A DNA stretch of 41,370 nt from Eubacterium callanderi (GCF_900142645.1 NZ_FRBP01000019.1:1-41370), one strand, 5' to 3'; positions 15,700 to 24,636 are shown, counted from the stretch's first letter. The notes: generated from the sequence alone by a model not told the origin. A program made the numbers and translations.

Positions 15700-18600
15700 T
15701 TATGTCGTGTGTTTATGTTTGCTTAAGTATCTTAATGCACCTCCTCCAAACGATAATAAAATGATGAAAATTCCGATTAAAAGCATCATCTTAGACATAA
15801 AGTCTTCACGGCCTGATGCTGGCATTTGAATTGCCTGATTATCGTGAATTTCAAAGGTAATATCATATATGGGGTCACTGTTATTATCCAATGTTGGAAT
15901 TGTACCTTCGAAAGGAAGAAGCAGTGTCTCATATCCTGTGGGTGATGTTACTTCTGTAAATCGGTAGCGACCGATTGCCAGTTCTTTAAAAATGGTAATG
16001 GCTGTATTGTTTTCTAAGATTGTTTCTTGTGTGTAATGATCACCGCTTATCCAATCCATCCACTGGTTTGTAGAATTATTATAGGATATGTATTTCCATG
16101 AGTTGCTGGATTCGTCGAAACGTTCGATGGTGAATTGTGCTCCAGGAAGCGGTTTGTTAGTTTCGTTAAATTTTTTTAGTGTGACAGATCCTGTAAGCTT
16201 TTGATTCGATAGATTTGCGGTATCAATGACCTCTTTACTGTCCACTATCTTGCTTGTTGTTTCAAAATCTTTGGCAGGAATAGCTTCGGTTTCGGATGAC
16301 TGTATCGTCGTAATTTTATCAACATATGCGATTTCATTGACATGCAGAAGCCATTGCCCCGCAGGCGTTAGATAGCCTTCAGGTGCACTGGTTTCAATGA
16401 TTTGGTAATAACCAGCATAGGCTGTTGGGTATTTTCCAAGACGCAGCTGTACAAATCCGTCTGGGGAAGATATGGATTCATCACATAGGTACCATTTGTT
16501 TTTCTCGGAAACATTGGTGGTAGTATTGGTTTTATCCACTTGTCCCGTTGGGACTCCGTCTCCTGTCCAGTAGTAGGTTGAGAAGCTTGCTCCCGCTAGT
16601 TTGAGATTTCTATCAGTATCATTTTTTGTAAAGTCAAACAGGCATGCATCATATACAGGATCTTTGTTACCATCTGTGAAATCATACTGATAATTGGATT
16701 CTTTGTTTGTGTTTCCCGTGAAAACGAGTTTTCCATCTAATAGGCCTGTATTCTCAATGTCACCAATATAAGTTGTTCGGTCAGAGAATTTGGAAGCGGC
16801 TTCTTTTTCTACGAACACCTGGAAAGAAATGGTATAGCTGGAAATTTCTCCGGTGTTGGCATCTAATTTTGGCATATCCTCGAGATAAACGGATAATTTT
16901 CTGGTAATTGCATCATAAGAATAGTAAGGCTTCGCTGCGTTATCTGTTGTCAGAAGCTGCGCTTCATCTTCCTTGTATTGAACGCCTGGATTCACTGTGA
17001 TGGTATTTTCCAGTAAACGTACATTTTCATGGATGTTATCTGTTACTATAACATCCTTAAAATCGGCCTCGCTGCTGTAATTCAGGACTGTGATTGAGTA
17101 TGTTACTGTATCACCGACATAGGTGTATGTAGCCTCATCATCGACATTCCAGGGAACACGGTCTGAGCGTTTTTCCGCGATAGGGGCGGATGAGAACGCA
17201 ATGATATTTGTTTTAGAAACACCGCCTAAGGAGTGCAGGTTTGAATTATAAGCGGCTCCAGGTATTTCTACATAACTATTTGTATTAATGACATGCTGGC
17301 TTGTGCCGCTATATGGTATATAGGCTTTAGTTGCTCCCGCTGATAAAGCACGGAGGGGCAAACTGTTTTGTTTGACTGTAAAATCAGCGCGTTTCTGACC
17401 GATACTGTTGCCGTTTTGATAGATGGTGTTGGCAATGTGGTAGTTTGTGTCTTCCTTGCTGTGACCATCATACTGGTAGTACAGGTAAGGATAGGTTAAA
17501 TCATCGTCGATATACCAAGGGGAGGAGAGGCTTCCTGTTCCGTTTGCTTTTCCCAGTAAATTCTCTTTAAGCCCCCAGCCGGATGGATAATTTTTTTTAA
17601 GAATCATCTGACTCGTGGTGTAAGATTGTACGCCGGAAATGGAGGTATTGCCTACAGGAATGGCTAAACGTGTTGTTGTTGTGTCGAAAAAACAATTGCT
17701 GACCAGACCATTCCCATAATAATATCCGATAAAACCACCGACGTACTGGTTTGCGTTTGGAGCACTTACAGTACCTGTACTGTAGCAATTTGTAATTGAG
17801 CCCATACCGTCTTTATAGCTGACAAAACCACCAACCTGGTATGTTTTCTGTGAACCACTGTTAGAAATAAAGACACTGCCAGTTGAATAACAATTCTTCG
17901 CGGAAGCATTTTCGCGAATATAAGCTGCGAAGCCTCCAGTACTGCAATTAGTATCTGTGGAACCGGCTTTATTGTTTTCAACATCGGTTTGTGTGTAAGA
18001 GTTTGTCACGGTCGCGTTTCCATATAAATCCGCAACAAATCCTCCAACGCCATAGGATCTGGCGAGCCTATTGCCCTGTGTTACCTTTCCGCCGGTCGTA
18101 TAGCAGTTTGTTACAGAAGAATAGTCATATATTTTTGCCGCGAAGCCACCCTGATAATAGTCGATTCCCTTGACAACGGGTTCCGTTACATCACAATTAT
18201 CAATTTGGGCACTATTGTAGATACCACCGGCAAAGCCGCCATTACAGGCAGTGGCATTAATTTTAGGATTGGTAGTATAACAGGCGCTGGCTTTACTGCT
18301 GCCATAAAAAACACCAGCAAACCCGCCGCTCCATGAATCTCCGGTTGAACGTCCAATGATATTTGGAGAAGTGACAGAGCAGTTTGTGAATTTAGAATTA
18401 CCGTGGGCGGCGGCGACAAATCCTGCAGCATAAATAGTTGCGTTATTCTTGTTGGAGTCTGTATTTAATACTTCACAGTCGGTCACCTCAGCGTTATGCG
18501 CTACTCCAATGAAGCCGGCAGAATAGTTGCCGCTGCTATAAGTATTTATGTTTCTTACAGAACAGTTATTAAAATAAACCGTAGTGCCTGTACCAAGCTC

Positions 18601-19338
18601 CTCATTTGTCCAGCCCGCAAATCCTCCGGCCCGGCCACCACCGGTAACATTGATGGTGTATCCATTACCATCAACATGGCAGTTTGATATCTGAGTTCCG
18701 TTGTTTGCTTTTCCGATAAAAGCGCCGGTATCGTAGACGGCGCTGAGACTTCCACCAAGCTCTAAGTATACGTTTTTGATCGACGCCGACGTTGCACAGC
18801 CAAACAAACCGTATTGGCCGTAGCCGTCGGGGTCTGTGCCGCGAAGCCCTGTTATGGTAAAATTATTGCCATTCAAGTTACCGGAGAATGGTTTGGTTTG
18901 ACGTCCGATTCCGGGCCAGTTAGCATAGGCAGAGAGATCAATGTTATTTCCCAGTTCAAAATAAATTCCCGCGTGTGTATTTCCGCTGTTCACCTGATTT
19001 GCCAGATTGTAGAGGTCACTGGCAAGTGTGAGCACATAAGGATTTTGAGCAGTTCCACTACCGCTGCGAAGTGCAGCAGCATTGATTTCAGAAGCATCGG
19101 TCTCTGGTGTTGGAGGCGTAGATGGTTGAATTTCCAAAGGTGTTTCGGCTTCCAACGATGTTTCTTCGCCCATACTGTTTTCTGTAAGGGGCATATCATT
19201 TTCGGTGGTTTCTAACAAAACGCTGTTTTCAGGTTTTGATTCAATTGCAAAGGTAATACTAGGCAAGAAACCAGTGATCATTATTAAAATGAGGAAGAAA
19301 CTTATAAACCATCTGCAATGATAAAATTTTTTGTGCAA
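15700..19338 (-). CDS. Large pilus tip adhesin with GLUG repeats
   Basis: A 1212-residue surface protein. The start is a TTG at 19338 with AAAGGATGG upstream. After a signal peptide (to about residue 32) and a Glu/Thr/Pro-rich linker, residues about 100-600 are some 15 GLUG-type repeats (G-G-F-A-G or G-G-F-V with N-C-Y or N-C-x), expected to form a beta-helix. Next come a DUF11-like domain (Y-V-G-D-T-V-T-Y-S-I-T-V), SpaA-like domains with E-boxes (I-I-E-T-S-A-P-E-G-Y and F-T-E-V-T-S-P-T-G-Y) and a sorting signal M-P-A-S-G followed by a membrane helix and K-H-K tail. The M-P-A-S-G motif differs from the LPSTG of the shaft pilin. First gene of the operon; its size and repeats indicate the tip adhesin. 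Confidence 0.92.
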   Translation of the reverse strand: MHKKFYHCRWFISFFLILIMITGFLPSITFAIESKPENSVLLETTENDMPLTENSMGEETSLEAETPLEIQPSTPPTPETDASEINAAALRSGSGTAQNPYVLTLASDLYNLANQVNSGNTHAGIYFELGNNIDLSAYANWPGIGRQTKPFSGNLNGNNFTITGLRGTDPDGYGQYGLFGCATSASIKNVYLELGGSLSAVYDTGAFIGKANNGTQISNCHVDGNGYTINVTGGGRAGGFAGWTNEELGTGTTVYFNNCSVRNINTYSSGNYSAGFIGVAHNAEVTDCEVLNTDSNKNNATIYAAGFVAAAHGNSKFTNCSVTSPNIIGRSTGDSWSGGFAGVFYGSSKASACYTTNPKINATACNGGFAGGIYNSAQIDNCDVTEPVVKGIDYYQGGFAAKIYDYSSVTNCYTTGGKVTQGNRLARSYGVGGFVADLYGNATVTNSYTQTDVENNKAGSTDTNCSTGGFAAYIRENASAKNCYSTGSVFISNSGSQKTYQVGGFVSYKDGMGSITNCYSTGTVSAPNANQYVGGFIGYYYGNGLVSNCFFDTTTTRLAIPVGNTSISGVQSYTTSQMILKKNYPSGWGLKENLLGKANGTGSLSSPWYIDDDLTYPYLYYQYDGHSKEDTNYHIANTIYQNGNSIGQKRADFTVKQNSLPLRALSAGATKAYIPYSGTSQHVINTNSYVEIPGAAYNSNLHSLGGVSKTNIIAFSSAPIAEKRSDRVPWNVDDEATYTYVGDTVTYSITVLNYSSEADFKDVIVTDNIHENVRLLENTITVNPGVQYKEDEAQLLTTDNAAKPYYSYDAITRKLSVYLEDMPKLDANTGEISSYTISFQVFVEKEAASKFSDRTTYIGDIENTGLLDGKLVFTGNTNKESNYQYDFTDGNKDPVYDACLFDFTKNDTDRNLKLAGASFSTYYWTGDGVPTGQVDKTNTTTNVSEKNKWYLCDESISSPDGFVQLRLGKYPTAYAGYYQIIETSAPEGYLTPAGQWLLHVNEIAYVDKITTIQSSETEAIPAKDFETTSKIVDSKEVIDTANLSNQKLTGSVTLKKFNETNKPLPGAQFTIERFDESSNSWKYISYNNSTNQWMDWISGDHYTQETILENNTAITIFKELAIGRYRFTEVTSPTGYETLLLPFEGTIPTLDNNSDPIYDITFEIHDNQAIQMPASGREDFMSKMMLLIGIFIILLSFGGGALRYLSKHKHTT

Positions 19339-19413
19339 TTTAGGACCATCCTTTCTTTACGGAAATTAAAATTTATATGATTAGAAATTTGGTAATATTT
19401 TATTTTGTAATTT

Positions 19414-19458
19414 GGAATCAATTCTTTTAAAGAGCTAATTTTTAAAAGAATTGATTCC
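19414..19458 (-). repeat. Perfect 18-bp inverted repeat at the start of the pilus transcript
   Basis: GGAATCAATTCTTTTAAA (19414-19431) and its exact complement (19441-19458) around a 9-base loop. The expected transcription start is at about 19459, so the mRNA would begin with this hairpin, 76 bases before the TTG start codon. It is followed by A/T sequence without a clear T tract, so it is not an ordinary terminator. Confidence 0.85.
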
Positions 19459-19465
19459 TTCGAGA

Positions 19466-19494
19466 ATTATAATAGACCTTTTGCTTGCTTTCAA
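19466..19494 (-). promoter_or_regulatory. Sigma-A promoter of the pilus operon
   Basis: On the minus strand: TTGAAA (19494-19489), 17-bp spacer, TATAAT (19471-19466). Confidence 0.8.
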
Positions 19495-19549
19495 TGCATG
19501 AAAAAGGTTATTCACTCCTAATAGTTGACACATAATTGATCTTTATAAA

Positions 19550-19593
19550 AATAAAAAAAACCCAGTGTGGGCATATGCTCACGCTGGGTTCCA
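19550..19593 (-). terminator. Terminator of the BCCT transporter gene
   Basis: On the minus strand GGAACCCAGCGTGAGC pairs, with some mismatches, with the GCCCACACTGGGTT that follows an ATAT loop; then eight T's. About 120 bp after the stop at 19712. Confidence 0.85.
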
Positions 19594-19711
19594 TAAAAAT
19601 AATATATTTAATGATAGTAATATTTTTTATAGAATAAATAGAATTTTTGGAATTAATGACGATGTTTATAAATTCTGGAATTGGAATCTGATAGATATCA
19701 AGTATATGCTT

Positions 19712-21322
19712 TTACTCTTTTGCAGGCATTTCCGGTGGCAAGACCTCCGGATGTTTTGTTTCTATTTCCGTTGTCAGTTTATCTTCAGAATTTTCGCCGG
19801 ACAGCCGCCACCCGTTTTTCCTGATGTCCTTAAAAAAGGACAGTGCCATCAGTGCGATAATGGCGAGGGCGGGGACGCCGCAGATGACGGTGATGGTCTG
19901 GAAGGGACGGATGCCGCCGATCATCAGCAGGGCAATGCTGATAACGCCAATACACAATGACCAGAAAATTTTAATCCAGGAAGGCGGCTCCTGGCCGCTT
20001 TTTAATACCTTGGTCGTGGACATGGCCATGCTGTAGGCATTGGCGTTTAACAGGGTCTGCATGCAGATGTTGGCAAAGAGGAACAGCACTGGCATGAGGA
20101 TACCGGCAAAGGGGAGGTATTTCCAGATTGCCGCAATGGCAGCACCCTGTCCGCCTTCGGCGAGAATGGTGCCTAAATCCAAGCCCTGCTCCAGGAAGGT
20201 ATTGATGGAGAAGCCCTGGAACACGATAAAGAACATGTATGTGCCGATGACTGTGGCGCCCAGAAGCCCCAGAACCAGCTCACGCACAGTACGCCCTTTG
20301 GAGATACGGCCATAGAATACCCCGTTTTGGATGGACATGGTAATGTACCAGGCATAATAGAAAACGGTCCAGTTCTGGGGAATGCCGGATTTGGCATAGG
20401 GGTCTGTATTACAGACAAGATGGAGGGTGTTCTGCATGAGCATGCCCAGACCGTCTGTAAAGCTGTTAAGCATGAAGAAGGATGGCCCGAAGAGCAGGAC
20501 AAAGACCAGAATCCCAAAGCCCACGTACACGCGGATATTGCTGAGGAGGCCAATGCCCTTTTTAAGCCCGGCGAACAGGAGAACCGCCATGATGATGCTC
20601 CAGGCCATGATGAGGACAACAGAGACGATAAAAGGCGGCTCATAGCCGATAATATTGGTAATGATGGCGACCAGAGTAGGGACGTTGACGCCAACGCAGG
20701 TCACGACAGAGGAGAGAAGAGCCACAATATAAATAATGTCAATGGTTTTGCCGAGGCCGCCCCGGGCGCGTTTTTTACCGAGCAGGGAAATGCAGGCTGT
20801 ACTCGGCAGAGTATCATCTACTTTTTTACAGTAGAACTGGTAGGCAAAAAGTACCGCGATCAAGGCATAGCCCAGGTAGAACACAGGCCCCCAGTGGAAC
20901 AGCGGCATCATGGCTGCCTGCTGGAGAGCTTCCACGGTGCCGGCTTCAACGCCCCACATGGGAGACTGGTAGGTGTACAGCCACTCCACGCTTGTCCAGG
21001 TGAGGACGCCGAGGCCGGCTGCGCCGGTAAAGATCATGCCCAGCCAGGAAAGGGTAGAATACTCAGGCTTTTCATTGCCGAAGCGTTTTTTGCCCAGTGG
21101 GCCAAAGGCCAGGATGAGCACAACGACGATGAGCGCCAGGTAGTACCAGTCAAACAGCCAGGCGAATTTATCCGTGATAAAGGAAAAGAGTGTTTCCAGC
21201 ACGCTGCCGGCAACCGTTGGGTTGGCCATGACCACGGCTGTCAGAAGCACAGTAAAGATGAGCGGCGGAAAAAAAGTCCAGCCGTTGACCATGGAAAAAG
21301 GTGATTTTTTGTCAGGTTTCAT
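19712..21322 (-). CDS. BCCT-family quaternary-amine transporter (CaiT-like motif)
   Basis: A 536-residue, 12-helix membrane protein. The family signature is in helix 8: W-T-V-F-Y-Y-A-W-Y-I-T-M-S-I-Q, then G-R-I-S-K-G-R-T-V-R-E-L. In BetP-type members this reads W-T-x-F-Y-W-A-W-W; here two of the Trp are Tyr, and the following stretch is closer to carnitine/gamma-butyrobetaine antiporters of the CaiT type. It should import a betaine, carnitine or related compound. The gene is divergent from an MttB-family methyltransferase and carries its own sigma-54 promoter, so uptake and demethylation are probably induced together. The ribosome binding site before the ATG is weak. Substrate is inferred as a quaternary amine only. 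Confidence 0.93.
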   Translation of the reverse strand: MKPDKKSPFSMVNGWTFFPPLIFTVLLTAVVMANPTVAGSVLETLFSFITDKFAWLFDWYYLALIVVVLILAFGPLGKKRFGNEKPEYSTLSWLGMIFTGAAGLGVLTWTSVEWLYTYQSPMWGVEAGTVEALQQAAMMPLFHWGPVFYLGYALIAVLFAYQFYCKKVDDTLPSTACISLLGKKRARGGLGKTIDIIYIVALLSSVVTCVGVNVPTLVAIITNIIGYEPPFIVSVVLIMAWSIIMAVLLFAGLKKGIGLLSNIRVYVGFGILVFVLLFGPSFFMLNSFTDGLGMLMQNTLHLVCNTDPYAKSGIPQNWTVFYYAWYITMSIQNGVFYGRISKGRTVRELVLGLLGATVIGTYMFFIVFQGFSINTFLEQGLDLGTILAEGGQGAAIAAIWKYLPFAGILMPVLFLFANICMQTLLNANAYSMAMSTTKVLKSGQEPPSWIKIFWSLCIGVISIALLMIGGIRPFQTITVICGVPALAIIALMALSFFKDIRKNGWRLSGENSEDKLTTEIETKHPEVLPPEMPAKE

Positions 21323-21402
21323 TTTGTTTTCAGGCTGCTGCGGATTAGGCCTGCAGCAGCCATCCCCCTTCTTGTATTTTCTTACTTGCTATCTATAAAT
21401 AC

Positions 21403-21418
21403 GCAATAAACATGCCAA
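21403..21418 (-). promoter_or_regulatory. Sigma-54 promoter of the BCCT gene
   Basis: On the minus strand TTGGCATGTTTATTGC: the invariant GG (21416-21415) and GC (21404-21403) are separated by exactly ten bases, the -24/-12 rule. It lies about 80 bp before the start codon. Confidence 0.88.
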
Positions 21419-21498
21419 AGCAATAAAAAGAAAAAATGTGGAATTTCAGGGGTTTTGAGGCGATTTTCCGAAAAGAGATGAGTGAAAATCATTCAAAT

Positions 21499-21513
21499 GA
21501 ACGAATTTCGTTC
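21499..21513. promoter_or_regulatory. Palindrome between the two sigma-54 promoters (putative activator binding site)
   Basis: GAACGAATTTCGTTC, a 7-bp inverted repeat with one central base. It is about 80-90 bp upstream of both -24 elements, the position of an enhancer shared by divergent promoters. The likely binder is the Fis-type HTH of the regulator at 23229. Confidence 0.65.
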
Positions 21514-21588
21514 GATTTAAAAAAGAAATATGGATGGTTCTTTGCTTGAAAAAAGCGTCTAAACGCCCTGCAACGGGCTTCTTTGATT

Positions 21589-21604
21589 TTGGCATAAATA
21601 TTGC
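21589..21604 (+). promoter_or_regulatory. Sigma-54 promoter of the methyltransferase gene
   Basis: TTGGCATAAATATTGC: GG (21591-21592) and GC (21603-21604) with ten bases between. It lies 37 bp upstream of the start codon at 21641. Confidence 0.88.
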
Positions 21605-21640
21605 GTTACCTAAACAGCATCAAATACTGGAGGTATTAAT

Positions 21641-23053
21641 ATGTATAAACGGAATTTTACAAGAAGCTTTGTCACACAGGAATCCATTGAACTCATCCAT
21701 GAAAAATCACTGTATTTATTAAAGAATAAGGGGATACGGTTTTGCTCGGAGGAGCTGCTTAAGATGTTTCGGGAAAAAGGGTTTAAGATTGACGGCGAGC
21801 TTGTCTATATAACAGAGGAACAGGTCGACGACGCCCTGGCCTCCTGCCCGAGAAATTTTGATTATGTGTCCAGAGGACACAGGCACCGTGTTGGAACAAC
21901 CCAGAAAAAAACCATTGGACAGTCCTCTCTCGGGCCGGTCAATGTGCTTAAGGAGGGCGAACACCGCCCGGCTGCCGCGGAAGATTTTGTCAATTTTGTG
22001 AAGCTGTTTCAGACAAGCGACGTGATCGACGTGATTGACTGTGAGCTGCTGCACCCAAATGATGTGCCGGCCCAGTACAAAACGGATTTTATGACACTGA
22101 CGCCCATGATCTACAGCGACAAGCCGCTGGCAGGACTGAACGGAAGCCGTGAAACCTGCCGCAGAGCTATCCAGCTGGCTAAAGAATTCAATGATATTCA
22201 CGACCAGGTGCTTATGTCAACCTTAATCACCAGTGCGCCGCCATTCACCTGGGACCGCCTGATGTGTGAAACAATCATCGAATACGCAAAAAACGGACAG
22301 TGCAGCTGCATCGCAGGCGTTGGCCTTGCGGGACTGACGGCGCCGCCGTCTCTGTCAGGCGCTATTATCCAGAATAATACTGAGCGCCTTGCGGGCATTG
22401 TGGCCACACAGGTGGTAAACCCCGGCGCGCCGGTGATCTATCAGTTCTGCGCTCTGGAAACAGACCTTCGCTACTCGCTCTGTGTCTGCGGCGGAGCGGA
22501 AACCAGCGTGGAATGGTTTGTCGAAAATGAGCTTGCCAATTTTTATGGCCTTCCCAAGAGATCCCACGGCTGTCTGTCCGACGCCAAGGAGGACGACTAC
22601 CAGTCCGGCAGGGAATCCACCATGGTGGGCCTTTCAGCCTTAATGTGCGAGCCGGAGCTGGTCTACATGCTGGCCGGAATCATGGATTCCTTTAATACGC
22701 TGGGCTATGAAAAATTTATGATGGATGAGGACACCTATAAAATCTGCGGTCGTTTCCTGAGAGGCGTCGAGTTTAAGGAAGAAAACCTCTATATGGATAA
22801 AATGGAAAAAATCGAGCACTCTGCCAATTATCTGGCCAGAACCTCCAAGATTTACCGCAACGATTTTGTCTTCCCTGAAATCGCCAATCGGAAGGCTTAC
22901 TCAAACTGGAAAAAGGAAGACGATGCCATCAGCGTGCAGGAGCGCGCGACCCTGGCCTGGAAAAAACGGCTGGAAGAATATGTGCCACTGGAACTGGACA
23001 AAAAACAGCAGAAAATGGTCGAAGAGCTGCTGCCAAAGGAATGGATTTTATAG
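21641..23053 (+). CDS. MttB-family (COG5598) non-pyrrolysine corrinoid methyltransferase
   Basis: A 470-residue protein of the trimethylamine methyltransferase family, with GGAGG before the ATG. The family pattern is seen in the N-terminal helix pair (I-H-E-K-S-L-Y-L-L-K-N-K-G-I-R-F), the G-Q-S-S-L-G-P-V-N-V-L segment and the TIM-barrel stretches rich in Gly/Ala (C-I-A-G-V-G-L-A-G-L-T-A-P-P-S). No in-frame amber codon occurs, so pyrrolysine is absent, as in MtgB, MtpB and related enzymes that act on glycine betaine, proline betaine or carnitine. It should transfer a methyl group from a quaternary amine to Co(I) of a corrinoid protein. No corrinoid-protein gene is adjacent, so a shared one is needed. 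Substrate cannot be assigned from sequence alone. Confidence 0.93.
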   Translation: MYKRNFTRSFVTQESIELIHEKSLYLLKNKGIRFCSEELLKMFREKGFKIDGELVYITEEQVDDALASCPRNFDYVSRGHRHRVGTTQKKTIGQSSLGPVNVLKEGEHRPAAAEDFVNFVKLFQTSDVIDVIDCELLHPNDVPAQYKTDFMTLTPMIYSDKPLAGLNGSRETCRRAIQLAKEFNDIHDQVLMSTLITSAPPFTWDRLMCETIIEYAKNGQCSCIAGVGLAGLTAPPSLSGAIIQNNTERLAGIVATQVVNPGAPVIYQFCALETDLRYSLCVCGGAETSVEWFVENELANFYGLPKRSHGCLSDAKEDDYQSGRESTMVGLSALMCEPELVYMLAGIMDSFNTLGYEKFMMDEDTYKICGRFLRGVEFKEENLYMDKMEKIEHSANYLARTSKIYRNDFVFPEIANRKAYSNWKKEDDAISVQERATLAWKKRLEEYVPLELDKKQQKMVEELLPKEWIL

Positions 23054-23066
23054 ACAGCCCGGCTTT

Positions 23067-23098
23067 AAAGCTGCCACGCGATTCGCGGGCAGCTTTTT
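23067..23098 (+). terminator. Terminator of the methyltransferase gene
   Basis: AAAGCTGCC with GGCAGCTTT around an inner CGCG/CGCG helix, followed by TTTTTT. Confidence 0.9.
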
Positions 23099-23158
23099 TG
23101 CTTTGTCAGAGAAACGGTGCTGAGATCGCCGGGTCTGTTCCCGCGCCGTTCCTTGAGG

Positions 23159-23164
23159 TATAAT
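23159..23164 (+). promoter_or_regulatory. Probable -10 element of the regulator gene
   Basis: A perfect TATAAT, 65 bp before the start at 23229. The -35 is poor, so the promoter is weak or activator-dependent. Confidence 0.45.
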
Positions 23165-23228
23165 AGAGACAGCGAGCAGCGCCTGAGACGCGCTGTCTGA
23201 AAATTAAGTAAAGGATCAGTACAAGACC

Positions 23229-24608
23229 ATGCTGGATATATCAAAACCATCCCATTCCCAAGAGTACATCGACTATTTAAACGCCATACCCCGTGAGACA
23301 TTACTCACCATTCTGGAGAACGCCTTCTCGGAAATATATGTGCTGGACAAAAACGGCCGCATCATCTATATCAATCCCGCAGCCATGCGGCTGTACGGAG
23401 TTCCGCCTGAAGACCTCATCAATAAAAACAGCAAGGCCGCCAAAAAAGATCTCTGGGACCCCTACAGCTTTGATATTACCAGGCAGTCCCACCGGGCGAT
23501 CGTGACAGAAAACATCTATTATAAAACCAACCGGAGCATGATCTGCATCAACGTTCCGGTCTATAACGACAACGATGAGTTTGAGCTGATGGTGTCCATC
23601 TCCCTGGATAACATCCGCGCTGTGGATTTGAGCTATCGTGACCTGAGAAACCCCATTGAGTCCATTAACCTGGACTTTTCAGATGAGATTATCGGAAAGA
23701 GCATCCTGTTTGAGCAGTGCCTGACAGACCTTGAGAAGGCGGCCAAGTTTGACTGCAATATCCTGATTTTGGGTGAGAGCGGTACAGGGAAAAGCTATCT
23801 GGCCCAGATGGTGCACGAGCGTAGCCCCAGAAACCACAAGCCCTTTGTGGCCATTAACTGCGGCGCCATACCGGACGGGCTGCTGGAGAGTGAGCTGTTT
23901 GGCTATATGCCGGGGGCCTTCACAGGTGCCAACGTTAAAGGGAAAATCGGCCTTCTTAAAAATGCGGACGGCGGCAGCATTTTCCTCGATGAAATTGGGG
24001 AGCTGTCTCCGGCCATGCAGGTTAAAATTCTGGATGTTCTGGAAAATAAGCGGTTTTTCCCGGTGGGGAGCAATAAGCCTGAGTATGTCAATATACGGAT
24101 CATTGCCGCGACCAATCAAAATTTAATGAATGCCATCCGGGAGAAAAAGTTCAGGGAGGATCTTTATTGGCGGCTCAACACCGTAAAGGTTGTGCTGCCG
24201 CCCCTGCGCAAAAGAAAGGAAGATATTTTTTATCTGGCGACCGCTTTCCTGAATGACTTTAACAAGCGTTACAACACGAATAAGGTTTTCAATGAAAAAA
24301 TACTTTCCTGCTTTAACAATTATGACTGGCCGGGCAATGTGCGTCAGCTCAGGAATGCTGTGGAGCGCATGATCATTTTATCTGACGGCATTATTATCAA
24401 TGAGGAGCTGTTTTTCCGTTATCTGGACCAGGAGGAAGACCGGGAAGAAACCGACGGCGAAACTTACAATGTAGAGGAGTTTAAAAAGCAGACGGTCATC
24501 AAGCTTTACGCAAAGCACAAATCGAGCCGGGCAGTGGCCAGACGTATGGGCATCAGCCAGTCCACCGCCAATCTTTTGATTAACAAGTACATTAAGAATA
24601 AAGAGTGA
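23229..24608 (+). CDS. Sigma-54-dependent transcriptional activator with PAS sensor
   Basis: A 459-residue enhancer-binding protein. Residues about 25-130 form a PAS domain (A-F-S-E-I-Y-V-L-D-K-N-G-R-I-I-Y-I-N-P-A-A), which may sense the substrate. The AAA+ core has Walker A G-E-S-G-T-G-K-S at 182-189, the sigma-54 contact loop G-A-F-T-G-A at 229-234, Walker B (G-G-S-I-F-L-D-E-I-G) and the R-finger region (F-R-E-D-L-Y-W-R-L-N). The C-terminus is a Fis-type helix-turn-helix (S-S-R-A-V-A-R-R-M-G-I-S-Q-S-T-A). It lacks a receiver domain, so it is not a two-component response regulator. It most likely activates the two divergent sigma-54 promoters next to it in response to a quaternary amine. Confidence 0.95.
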   Translation: MLDISKPSHSQEYIDYLNAIPRETLLTILENAFSEIYVLDKNGRIIYINPAAMRLYGVPPEDLINKNSKAAKKDLWDPYSFDITRQSHRAIVTENIYYKTNRSMICINVPVYNDNDEFELMVSISLDNIRAVDLSYRDLRNPIESINLDFSDEIIGKSILFEQCLTDLEKAAKFDCNILILGESGTGKSYLAQMVHERSPRNHKPFVAINCGAIPDGLLESELFGYMPGAFTGANVKGKIGLLKNADGGSIFLDEIGELSPAMQVKILDVLENKRFFPVGSNKPEYVNIRIIAATNQNLMNAIREKKFREDLYWRLNTVKVVLPPLRKRKEDIFYLATAFLNDFNKRYNTNKVFNEKILSCFNNYDWPGNVRQLRNAVERMIILSDGIIINEELFFRYLDQEEDREETDGETYNVEEFKKQTVIKLYAKHKSSRAVARRMGISQSTANLLINKYIKNKE

Positions 24609-24636
24609 CGCAGTGAAAGCGGAATGCTTTCGGAAG

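Noticed and set aside
17600-18800. Tandem DNA repeats in the adhesin gene as a possible CRISPR or satellite
   Set aside because: The periodicity is in the protein (GLUG repeats); the DNA units vary in length and sequence and have no constant repeat.
20327-21304. Long plus-strand ORF (325 codons) opposite the BCCT transporter
   Set aside because: It is antisense to a clear 12-helix transporter, has no ribosome binding site, and its product is of odd composition (His/Asp/Gly-rich), as expected for the complement of a membrane protein gene.
21641-23053. Pyrrolysine-containing trimethylamine methyltransferase
   Set aside because: No in-frame TAG in the 470-codon frame, so it belongs to the non-pyrrolysine branch.
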